A stretch of DNA of 64,000 bases, from contig NZ_BDAI01000019.1 in the NCBI RefSeq assembly GCF_002091755.1, forward strand, positions 1 through 64,000, read 5' to 3'. Both the position numbers and the translations under genes were made by a program. Under the pieces are notes generated by a model, which was given only the letters and a program-made list of their open reading frames with translations, searched no databases and was not told where the DNA came from. This DNA comes from Pseudomonas nitroreducens NBRC 12694 (GTDB lineage Bacteria; Pseudomonadota; Gammaproteobacteria; Pseudomonadales; Pseudomonadaceae). Shown in pieces: positions 34,547 to 41,992 of the stretch (position 1 is the first letter of the stretch; every line of letters starts with the position of its first letter).

Positions 34547-34735
34547 AGTGGCTCCGGGCAACGAGGGATGGAAACGATCCCTGTCGCGAAGCGCCACGGC
34601 ATGCGCCCAATGCTCCAACCACGGGCGCCTTCCGCGCATTCGCACGGCTGACAGTCCAGCTCACGTTAGCGCAGCGCAAAGGCTCTGCAAGGGGGCTTTG
34701 CGGATAAATTCGAGCGTATTGCCAACGTTACGTTG

Positions 34736-34766
34736 CAGCGCTGAAACAGCTGCTGTTTCAGCGCTG
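34736..34766. repeat. Perfect 14-base-arm hairpin
   Basis: CAGCGCTGAAACAG and CTGTTTCAGCGCTG flank a 3-base loop. It lies after the ptrR stop and about 190 bases upstream of the membrane-protein gene. It has no T run, so it may be an operator or a weak terminator. Confidence 0.6.
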
Positions 34767-34769
34767 AAA

Positions 34770-35648
34770 TCAAGCCGCTTCGGTTTCCGCGCCCGGCGCG
34801 TCCAGTAGCTCGATAAAGGCCCGCAGCGCCGGCGTATCGGTGCCGCGCCGCCAGAACAGCCAGGTCGTCGCATCGGCATGCTGCGGCGCCAGCCGGTGGA
34901 TCGCCACGTTGCGACCGCCGGCCAGGCTGTCGAACATCCCCCGCGGGATGATCGCCACGCCGCCGCCCGCCGCGATGCAGGCGAGCATGCCGTGGTAGGA
35001 CTCCATCTCGACGATCTTGCCCGGCACCACCCGGTGTTCGGCGAACCAACCCTCCAGGCGCTTGCGGTAGGAACAGGTATCGCGGAAGGCGAATACCGTC
35101 TCCCCCGCCACGTCCCGCGCGTCATGCACCGGCGCATGGTGCTTGGCGCTCATCAACACCAGCTCTTCTCGGTACACCGGCTGGCCGTCCAGTTGCGGGT
35201 GGTTGGCCGGGCCGTCGGCGAAGGCGGCGATGAAGCGGCCGGAGAGCACGCCGTCGATCATCTCCCCCGACGGGCCGGTGGACAGGTCCAGCTGTACCTT
35301 GGGGCAATTCTGGTGATAGCGAGCGAGCATCTCCGGGATGCGCACCGCCGCCGTGCTTTCCATCGAGCCCAGGGAGAACCCGCCGTGCGGCTCGGCGCCC
35401 ACCGCGACCTGCCTGGCTTCCTCCACCAGATCGAGGATGCGCTCGGCGTAGTCGAGAAAGCTGCGCCCGGTTGGCGACAGACGCAGGCGCAGCTTCTCGC
35501 GGATGAACAGCTCGGTGCCCAGCTCCGCTTCCAACTGCTTGATCCGCGTGGTCAGGTTCGAAGGCACGCGGTGCAGACGGGCCGCAGCGGCGGTGATGCT
35601 GCCTTCGGTGGCGACGGCGCGGACGATTTCCAGCTGGGTCAGGTCCAT
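34770..35648 (-). CDS. ptrR: LysR-family regulator of sad (PtrR/YneJ type)
   Basis: A 292-residue regulator that closely follows E. coli YneJ/PtrR from its start (MDLTQLE, then GSITAAAARLHRVPSNLTTRIKQLE) through FSLGSMESTAAVRIP, STGPSGEMIDGVLSG and MESYHGMLACIAAGGG. In E. coli the gene is divergent from sad, as here, and the protein controls putrescine/succinate-semialdehyde use. Two adjacent ATG codons follow GGAG; 35648 has the better spacing and 35651 is possible. Confidence 0.87.
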   Translation of the reverse strand: MDLTQLEIVRAVATEGSITAAAARLHRVPSNLTTRIKQLEAELGTELFIREKLRLRLSPTGRSFLDYAERILDLVEEARQVAVGAEPHGGFSLGSMESTAAVRIPEMLARYHQNCPKVQLDLSTGPSGEMIDGVLSGRFIAAFADGPANHPQLDGQPVYREELVLMSAKHHAPVHDARDVAGETVFAFRDTCSYRKRLEGWFAEHRVVPGKIVEMESYHGMLACIAAGGGVAIIPRGMFDSLAGGRNVAIHRLAPQHADATTWLFWRRGTDTPALRAFIELLDAPGAETEAA

Positions 35649-35681
35649 CATTCTCTCCTGGAGAAAGAGTCTTTCTTGATT

Positions 35682-35698
35682 ATTCATTTTACATGAAT
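35682..35698. promoter_or_regulatory. LysR-type box between ptrR and sad
   Basis: ATTCAT-TTTAC-ATGAAT is an inverted repeat with T-N11-A form, 33 bases upstream of the ptrR start and 82 bases upstream of sad. Confidence 0.6.
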
Positions 35699-35780
35699 GG
35701 TTCGACATCTTAATTTCAGCGTCATTCCGGAGCCAGTGCGACCGGACGAACCGCCTCCTACAGAACAAGCAGGACTCACC

Positions 35781-37166
35781 ATGAACCAGATCGCCGCCAT
35801 CCCCGCTGCCATCTCCCGCAGCCCCGCCACCGGCCAGGAACTGGCCCGCTACACCTTCGAAGACGCCGCCCAGCTGGAAACCGCGCTGGCCCGCACCGAC
35901 GCCGCGTTCCGCCAATGGCGCGACACCGGCATCGCCGAACGTGTCGCCGTGCTGCGCAAGATGGCCGAGGTGCTGCGCGCCAACGTCGAGCCGATGGCTC
36001 GCATGGAAGCGCAGGAAATGGGCATGCCGGTCACCCAGGCCCGTGGCGAGATCAACAAGTGCGCCAATCTCTGCGAGTGGTACGCCGACAACGGCCCGGC
36101 CATGCTCGAAGACGAGAAGACCAGCATCGACGGCGCGTACATCTCCTACCTGCCGCTGGGCCCAGTCCTGGCCGTGATGCCGTGGAACTTCCCCACCTGG
36201 CAGGTCATGCGTGGCGCGGTCAGCATCATCCTCGGCGGCAACACCTACGTGCTCAAGCACGCGCCCAACGTCATGGGCTGCGCCTATCAGCTGCGCGACG
36301 CCTGGCTGCAGGCCGGCCTGCCGGAAGGCGTGTTCGAGGTGCTGAACGTCGAGCCGCCGCTGGTCTCCAAGGCCATCGCCGATGACCGTATCGCCTCCAT
36401 CGCCGTGACCGGCAGCGTCGGCGCGGGCGCCGCCATCGCCTCCCAGGCCGGTGCCGCGCTGAAGAAGTGCGTGCTGGAACTGGGCGGCTCCGACGCCTTC
36501 ATCGTGCTCGCCGACGCCGACCTCGACGCCGCCGTGAAGGCTGCCGTCGCCAGCCGCTTCGGCAACTGCGGCCAGGTGTGCATCGCCGCCAAGCGCATGA
36601 TCCTCGAAGAATCCATCGCCCCGGCCTTCACCGAGAAGCTGCTGGCTGCGGTGAAAGCGCTGAAGATCGGCGACCCGCTGGCAGACGACACTTTCGTCGG
36701 CCCCATGGCCCGCTTCGACCTGCGCGACGAGCTGGACGGCCAGGTACAGCAAGCCATCGCCGACGGCGCCACCCTGCTGCTGGGCGGCCACAAGCTCGAC
36801 GGCGAAGGCAACTACTACGCGCCGACCGTGCTGGCCAACGTGCAGCCGGGCAACACCGCGTTCAAGAAGGAAATCTTCGGCCCCGTCGCCTCGCTGATCG
36901 TCGCCCGCGACGCCGAGCACGCCCTGGAACTGGCCAACGACAGCGAGTTCGGCCTCTCCGGCGCGATCTGGACTGCCGACAAGGCCAAGGCCCAGCACAT
37001 GGCCCGTCGCCTGGTCAGCGGTGGCGTGTTCATCAACGGCTTCTCCGCTTCCGATCCGCGCGTACCGATCGGCGGCGTGAAGAAAAGCGGCTTCGGTCGC
37101 GAACTGTCGCACTTCGGCCTGCGCGAGTTCACCAACCCGCAGACCGTTTGGATCGACCGCAAGTAA
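35781..37166 (+). CDS. sad: NAD-dependent succinate-semialdehyde dehydrogenase
   Basis: A 461-residue aldehyde dehydrogenase that matches E. coli Sad/YneI along its length (PLGPVLAVMPWNFPTWQVMRGA, KHAPNVMGCA, KKCVLELGGSDAFIVL, GFGRELSHFGL). E233 and C267 are the catalytic residues. It oxidises succinate semialdehyde from GABA or putrescine to succinate. It is divergent from ptrR and has its own terminator. The length is the same as E. coli Sad. Confidence 0.92.
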   Translation: MNQIAAIPAAISRSPATGQELARYTFEDAAQLETALARTDAAFRQWRDTGIAERVAVLRKMAEVLRANVEPMARMEAQEMGMPVTQARGEINKCANLCEWYADNGPAMLEDEKTSIDGAYISYLPLGPVLAVMPWNFPTWQVMRGAVSIILGGNTYVLKHAPNVMGCAYQLRDAWLQAGLPEGVFEVLNVEPPLVSKAIADDRIASIAVTGSVGAGAAIASQAGAALKKCVLELGGSDAFIVLADADLDAAVKAAVASRFGNCGQVCIAAKRMILEESIAPAFTEKLLAAVKALKIGDPLADDTFVGPMARFDLRDELDGQVQQAIADGATLLLGGHKLDGEGNYYAPTVLANVQPGNTAFKKEIFGPVASLIVARDAEHALELANDSEFGLSGAIWTADKAKAQHMARRLVSGGVFINGFSASDPRVPIGGVKKSGFGRELSHFGLREFTNPQTVWIDRK

Positions 37167-37182
37167 GCCGCTCTGAAAGCAG

Positions 37183-37220
37183 AAGGCCCCTCTATCGCCA
37201 AGCGGTAGCGGGGCCTTTTT
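37183..37220 (+). terminator. Terminator of sad
   Basis: AGGCCCC...GGGGCCT stem extended by a CTA/TAG pairing, followed by TTTTT, 17 bases after the stop codon. Confidence 0.88.
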
Positions 37221-37316
37221 CATGGGCGATGTGCCGTGCGTTTCGTTCAAGGCAGAAGGGCCTTTGCAGGGGCAGACTTCTTGCTCGCGAACCGGACCGA
37301 AGTCCGTCATCAAGCC

Positions 37317-37393
37317 GTAGGGCGCATAACCTGGAACAGGTTATCCGCCGGCTCATCCTTCGGCGGATAACGCTTGCGCGTTATGCGCCCTAC
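37317..37393. repeat. Intergenic palindrome, GTAGGGCGCATAA family
   Basis: The ends GTAGGGCGCATAA and TTATGCGCCCTAC are inverted repeats, with internal smaller hairpins (CCGCCG...CGGCGG). Related copies are at 50334-50408 and 51548-51624. Confidence 0.8.
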
Positions 37394-37415
37394 AAGAACT
37401 TGAGGCGCTTCTGCA

Positions 37416-37943
37416 TCAGGGCTTGGCCGCGCCCTTCTTCAGCTGCAGGAGCTCACGGGTGCTATGCCGGAGATTCTCGGCCAGGCTGCCCTGCTCGTTG
37501 AAGCAGTCCTCGACGAGCCAGCCGCCTGACGTGCGATGCAACAGCAGGCCAAGGTCGCGGTCCTCCCCGGTCAGTGCATCCTTGAGCACCACCCGGGCCT
37601 TGATTCGCTCATCGTCCACCGGCGCAAACTCCAGCGACTTCACCTTGATATCGCCCCAGTCCTGGCAATCGCATAGCGGGTCGCCACCCAGGTAGCCCAG
37701 CTCGCCATCGGCGGCGTCCTGGTCGGCCTTCATCAGGGCGATCAGCGAGGCATCGTAGACGTCCTCTTCCTTCAGCGACGGGTTCGGCACGCCCGGCCCG
37801 TCCGGCGAATAGCTGGCGTACAACTGGCGCAGGAAGCGTTCCGCGCTGGCGGTGTCGACCGCCGACGTCGAAGCCGCGAGCGAGGTATCGAAGAGCGTCA
37901 GCAGGATCAGCGACAGGGCAAAGGCGGATCGCAGGAAGGCCAT
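37416..37943 (-). CDS. Secreted DUF3828-like protein
   Basis: A 175-residue protein with a signal peptide (about 1-23; FLRSAFALSLILLTLFDTSLA). The mature part has an RFLRQLYASYSPDG start, the paired DPLCDCQDWGD cysteines and a late LLHRTSGGWLVEDCFNEQGSL segment, which fit DUF3828, an uncharacterised periplasmic family. ATG 37943 follows GGAG; two upstream ATGs are less likely. It begins 63 bases after qhpG and could be the last gene of that operon, though DUF3828 is not a known part of QHNDH maturation. Confidence 0.75.
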   Translation of the reverse strand: MAFLRSAFALSLILLTLFDTSLAASTSAVDTASAERFLRQLYASYSPDGPGVPNPSLKEEDVYDASLIALMKADQDAADGELGYLGGDPLCDCQDWGDIKVKSLEFAPVDDERIKARVVLKDALTGEDRDLGLLLHRTSGGWLVEDCFNEQGSLAENLRHSTRELLQLKKGAAKP

Positions 37944-38006
37944 GGGATTCTCCATCGGGCAGCCGTACATCATCGCCCGGCGCAGCCTCGAAAATCCGTG
38001 AAGTGG

Positions 38007-39323
38007 TTAAAGCTGCGGGCGATAGCCCTGGGCGAGCAGCCAGCCCTGGAAGGCTCGACGCCGTTCCGGCGGCAGGTCCGCCAGCACCTGGGCTTCCGGC
38101 TCCGCGCGCAGCCGCCGTAGCCAGGGCGCCAGTTCCAGGCCGTCGAGGTGCCAGATGCCCAGCGGCTGATCGGCGCTGACCACCACTTCCGCCTCATCGA
38201 CGAACTCGCCCTTCAGGACCGGTGCACGCTCGATGCGCAGGCTGGCGAAATCCGCAGGCACGTGGCTCGGCTGCTCGTCCGGCCACCCGCGGCGAGCCTG
38301 CCAGAACGGCTGGCCACTCCATTGTTCTTCGCTGGCATAAAAGTCACGGCCAACGCGGGCGAAGCGCAGGAACAGCTGCTCGACCCGTTGCCGGTGGAAG
38401 CGCTTGGCCAATTCAGCCCGCTCCGGCGCGCGCAGCAGCGTGTTGATCACCAGCGGCGCCTGCAAGGCCGAGGACAGCGACTGGAAGATGCCATTGCCCG
38501 ACAACGGATCCACCGCCATCGCCGCATCGCCCACGCGAATCCAGTTATCGCCGCAAGCCTCCAGGCAGAGGATCGCCGTGCTGCTGCGGGCGTGCAGGTC
38601 CAGTTCGCGCTCCTCGGCATCCCCGAAAAGTTGCCGGACCAGCCTCGACGCGCGGCGGCGCTCGCGGCAGTAGTCCAGCAGTTGCTCGCGGGGCGGCAGT
38701 TGGCTGCTGGCGACGTCCAGGGTGAGCTGCCAGTAGCAGCGCCCATCCTCCAGCCGCGCCATCCACGCCCAGCCGTCGGGCAGACTCTCCACCGCTGTCG
38801 CCAAAGGACCGGGCTCGCCCCGCCAGCGATTCAGCAGGCTGAGGGTTTCCGGGCCGCGCCGGGCCTTCTGGCCCTTTTGATTCAATGGTGCCTGGCGGCC
38901 GCGGGCTTCGACGAGGAAGGCGCCCTGCACTACCCGGCCGTCATCCAGCGTCACGCGCCAAGCAGCGCCGTCTTTCTCCACTGCCAGCACCTGCGCTTCG
39001 ATCAGCTCGACACCGGCTTGCGCCATATCCTCGCGCAGCCCGGCATCGAAGCGCGGACGGTCGAGGATGCATTCGATGTTCTGCGCGCTTTCCACGCCGT
39101 TCCAGTGCACGCGACGCTGTGAGGGTGGCGCGGCGCACTCCAGCGCATGCCGCAAGCCGGCATTGCGCAGGCCTTCGAGTACGCGCTGGGAGACACCTTC
39201 GACGGCGGCGAAGCGGCGCCATTCGCTGATCACTGTGACGGGATGACCGAGACGGCGCAGGCCGAGGGCGACGGCGGCTCCGGCGGGGCCGGCGCCAAGA
39301 ATCAGGATCGGGCGTTCACTCAT
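38007..39323 (-). CDS. qhpG: FAD-dependent monooxygenase for tryptophylquinone formation
   Basis: QhpG is the flavoprotein that hydroxylates the QhpC tryptophan that becomes the CTQ cofactor, acting in the cytoplasm on the crosslinked precursor. The 438-residue sequence has the FAD motif GAGPAGAA at 10-17, a central WAWMARLEDGRCYWQ strand region, and GDAAMAVDPLSGNGIFQSL, the second FAD motif. The family also includes tryptophan halogenase-like enzymes, but its place next to qhpE and qhpF supports QhpG. A 280-base repeat separates it from qhpE. Confidence 0.88.
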   Translation of the reverse strand: MSERPILILGAGPAGAAVALGLRRLGHPVTVISEWRRFAAVEGVSQRVLEGLRNAGLRHALECAAPPSQRRVHWNGVESAQNIECILDRPRFDAGLREDMAQAGVELIEAQVLAVEKDGAAWRVTLDDGRVVQGAFLVEARGRQAPLNQKGQKARRGPETLSLLNRWRGEPGPLATAVESLPDGWAWMARLEDGRCYWQLTLDVASSQLPPREQLLDYCRERRRASRLVRQLFGDAEERELDLHARSSTAILCLEACGDNWIRVGDAAMAVDPLSGNGIFQSLSSALQAPLVINTLLRAPERAELAKRFHRQRVEQLFLRFARVGRDFYASEEQWSGQPFWQARRGWPDEQPSHVPADFASLRIERAPVLKGEFVDEAEVVVSADQPLGIWHLDGLELAPWLRRLRAEPEAQVLADLPPERRRAFQGWLLAQGYRPQL

Positions 39324-39333
39324 GCTACGGAGG

Positions 39334-39585
39334 CCCTCACCCTAGCCCTCTCCCAGAGGGAGAGGGGACTGATCGGCGTGCATGGGGATTTCTGCTCACG
39401 CCGAGGGCTGCAGCAAAGTCTCAGAACTGAACGCCTGCAGAGGACGGCTCTCTCCCGGAGGGAGTAGGGACTGATCGGCGTGCTTGGGAGTTTCTTCGCA
39501 CGCAGAGGGCCGCGGGAAAGTCTGCGTAATGAACGCTTGCAGAGGACGGCTCCCTCTCCCTCCGGGAGAGGGTTGGGGTGAGGGG
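39334..39585. repeat. CCCTCACCC-terminus repeat, enlarged copy
   Basis: The left end CCCTCACCCTAGCCCTCTCC and the right end CCTCCGGGAGAGGGTTGGGG... are inverted. The interior has two imperfect tandem copies of about 100 bases, each beginning GGGACTGATCGGCGTGC and ending TTGCAGAGGACGGCT or a close variant. It separates qhpE from qhpG. Shorter single copies are at 45771, 51382 and 61994. Confidence 0.75.
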
Positions 39586-39603
39586 AAAGAACTCGACCAT
39601 GAC

Positions 39604-40275
39604 TCACAAACTCACCTTCCGCTCGATCCCCCGAAAAGCTGCCCGCTCCCGCATCAGCTCAATGAGCTGCACATTGGAAAGCTCCGGTCGTTCCACCAGC
39701 AATGCCGCCAGATGCCCGCAAAAAGCCGCACACCCCAGGCTCGCCCCGGAACGCCCGCCAACCTTCACCGCCGCGCCAAAATCCGCCTGCGGACTATCCA
39801 GCCAGGACCACTCGCCTTCACCGCAGCGCGCATCACCCGTTACGCGAATCACACCCGGATAACCTGCCGGAAACACCGCTTCCCCCCGCGCCGGGCTGGA
39901 CGCGCAAACGATCAGGCCGGCTTCGACCAGTTCCGCCACGGCATCACGCAGGATCGGCCGATCCTGGCGCACGCCCAGGCTCAGGTTGATCACCCGCACA
40001 CCCTGCTCGCCGAGCCAGTGCAGCGCAGCGGCGATCTGCAGCGGGCTGGTCACGCCGCGTTCATCGAAGACCTGTGCGACAGACAGTCGGACACTCGGCG
40101 CATGGGAAAGAATGGCTTCGCAGACAGCGCTTCCGTGGCCAAGGGCATCCACCTGGGGTTCGCTTCCAGCATGGCCGGTGTCGGTGAGGAAGAAACGGCG
40201 CGCAGCGCTGACATTCGCTGACTGCGACTCGGCAAAACCGCTATCGACCACCCCGACCCGCAGCTCAGGCCTCAT
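39604..40275 (-). CDS. qhpE: Subtilisin-like protease that removes the QhpC leader
   Basis: A 223-residue minimal subtilase without signal peptide, so it acts in the cytoplasm. The triad is visible: D11 in VVDSG, H47 in GHGSAV and S179 in GASLGCAAF. QhpE family proteases cut the 28-residue leader off crosslinked QhpC. The gene overlaps the end of qhpF by 11 bases, which makes coupled translation likely. The protein lacks the propeptide of secreted subtilisins and is close to the family's usual small size. Confidence 0.9.
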   Translation of the reverse strand: MRPELRVGVVDSGFAESQSANVSAARRFFLTDTGHAGSEPQVDALGHGSAVCEAILSHAPSVRLSVAQVFDERGVTSPLQIAAALHWLGEQGVRVINLSLGVRQDRPILRDAVAELVEAGLIVCASSPARGEAVFPAGYPGVIRVTGDARCGEGEWSWLDSPQADFGAAVKVGGRSGASLGCAAFCGHLAALLVERPELSNVQLIELMRERAAFRGIERKVSL

Positions 40276-41992
40276 GTCGCTGCACCGGCTGCGCTGCGCG
40301 CACGCGCATCTGCCCGTCCTGCAATTCCAGGTACAGGTCGGCGGCGGCCAACGTGGAAGTACGGTGGCTGATCAGCAATCGCGTACGCCCGGCAAACAAC
40401 TGGTCGATGGCCGCGATCACCTCGCGTTCGGTGCTCTCGTCCACCTGCGAAGTAGCCTCGTCCAGCACCAGGATCAGCGGGTCCTGCAGCAGCGCGCGGG
40501 CAATGGCGATGCGTTGCTTCTGCCCACCGGACAGCTGCTGGCCGCGCTCGCCCAGCGGGCTGTCGAGGCCTTCGGGCAGGCTGGCGATCAGGCTGTCCAG
40601 CTGTGCGGCGCGAGCGGCCTTCTCGATGGCCTCGCGGCTCGACTCGGGTGCGCTGTAGGCCAGGTTGTCGGCGAGGCTGCCGCGGAACAGCACGATGTCC
40701 TGGCTGACCACCGCCACGCGCCGGCGCAGGGCTTGCAGGTCGAGTTCGCGCAGGTCCACGCCGTCCAGCAGGATGCGCCCCTTGTCGGGGTCGTAGAAGC
40801 GTTGCAGCAAGTCGATCAAAGTGCTCTTGCCGACGCCTGATGGGCCGCTCAGCGCGACTTTCAGGCCGGCAGGAATCACCGCCTGTACGTCCAGCAAAAC
40901 GGCTTGCGCACGGCCCGGCCAGGCGTAGCTCAGGTTCTCCAGGCGCAGCTCGCCAATCGCAGGCATGGCCCGTGGAGAGACCGGTGAAACGATGCTGGCC
41001 TCCTCGCCGCGCAGTTCCATCACCCGGCCAAGGCTGACCGTCATGCGCTGCAACGCGACATACAGGCCGAGCAGGCTCTGCACCGGCCCGATGGCCATGC
41101 CCAGGTACGTGGAAAAGGCGATCAGCGAACCCAGTTGCCAGGTGCCCTGCACCACCCAGTAGCCACCGACCAGGAAGGCGCAGGCGCGGGACAGCGACAT
41201 CAGCGTGCCCGGCACGGCCTGGGTGAAGAACTCGGTGAGTTGCAGGCGCAGCAGCTGGCCCAGATAGCCCTGCCCCAGGCCTTCCAGGCGCCCGGCTTCG
41301 CGGTTCTGCTGGCCGGCGGACTGGATGAACTTCATTGCCGGCAGGGTCTCGACGAAGAACGACGAAAGGTCCGCCGAACGCTCGCGCAAACCGCGCGCCT
41401 CGCGCTCGACCTTGCGCCGCATCCAGCGCAGCCAGAGCACGTCCAGCGGAATCAGCAGCGCCACCAGCAGCGACAGTTTCCACGACAGGGTCAGCAACAG
41501 CACCAGCGCACCAACCAGGCCGATCACGCTGGAAACGGCGGAGAACAGCGAGTCCACGGCGAAGCGCTGGATTTCCGCGACATCGCCATCCAGCCGGGAC
41601 ATCAGGTCGCCGATGCGACGGCGGCCGAAGAAGCTCGGCGAAAGCGTCTGCAGGTGGCGGTACAACGCATCGCGCAAGGCGAACAGGATGCGCCCGGACA
41701 GCCGCGTGTGCAGGTAGCGGTTAAGGCCGGACAACGCCGTACCCGCCAGGCCGACGATGATCATCGCCACCGCCACCGTCACCAGCACCGGGAAGTTCTT
41801 CGCCAGCAAGCCGTCGTCGATCAGCGTCTTGGTCAGCCAGGGCTGCGCCAGCACCAGCAGGGATGCGCAGAACGACAACCCGAGCAGGCCGGCGATGGCC
41901 GCCTTGTGCGGCCTCACGAAGCCGTACAGCCAACGCAGCGAAGCCTTGAGCGCCTGGGGATCGTCGCTCTCGATCAGGCGGGTGAAGAACAT
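40265..41992 (-). CDS. qhpF: ABC-type exporter for QhpC
   Basis: A 575-residue half-transporter with an N-terminal six-helix membrane domain (about 20-310) fused to an ATPase. Walker A is GPSGVGKST, the signature is LSGGQ, and Walker B is LILVLDEATSQVD. In qhp systems this exporter carries the processed gamma subunit to the periplasm. ATG 41992 shares one base with the stop of the regulator gene (TGATG), so the regulator and exporter are translationally coupled. A frame extends upstream, but this start is clear. Confidence 0.9.
   Translation of the reverse strand: MFFTRLIESDDPQALKASLRWLYGFVRPHKAAIAGLLGLSFCASLLVLAQPWLTKTLIDDGLLAKNFPVLVTVAVAMIIVGLAGTALSGLNRYLHTRLSGRILFALRDALYRHLQTLSPSFFGRRRIGDLMSRLDGDVAEIQRFAVDSLFSAVSSVIGLVGALVLLLTLSWKLSLLVALLIPLDVLWLRWMRRKVEREARGLRERSADLSSFFVETLPAMKFIQSAGQQNREAGRLEGLGQGYLGQLLRLQLTEFFTQAVPGTLMSLSRACAFLVGGYWVVQGTWQLGSLIAFSTYLGMAIGPVQSLLGLYVALQRMTVSLGRVMELRGEEASIVSPVSPRAMPAIGELRLENLSYAWPGRAQAVLLDVQAVIPAGLKVALSGPSGVGKSTLIDLLQRFYDPDKGRILLDGVDLRELDLQALRRRVAVVSQDIVLFRGSLADNLAYSAPESSREAIEKAARAAQLDSLIASLPEGLDSPLGERGQQLSGGQKQRIAIARALLQDPLILVLDEATSQVDESTEREVIAAIDQLFAGRTRLLISHRTSTLAAADLYLELQDGQMRVRAAQPVQRHEA

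Noticed and set aside
34770..37313. 847-codon minus-strand frame joining ptrR to a frame antisense to sad
   Set aside because: Only the ptrR part is real; the rest is antisense to the catalytic sequence of sad.
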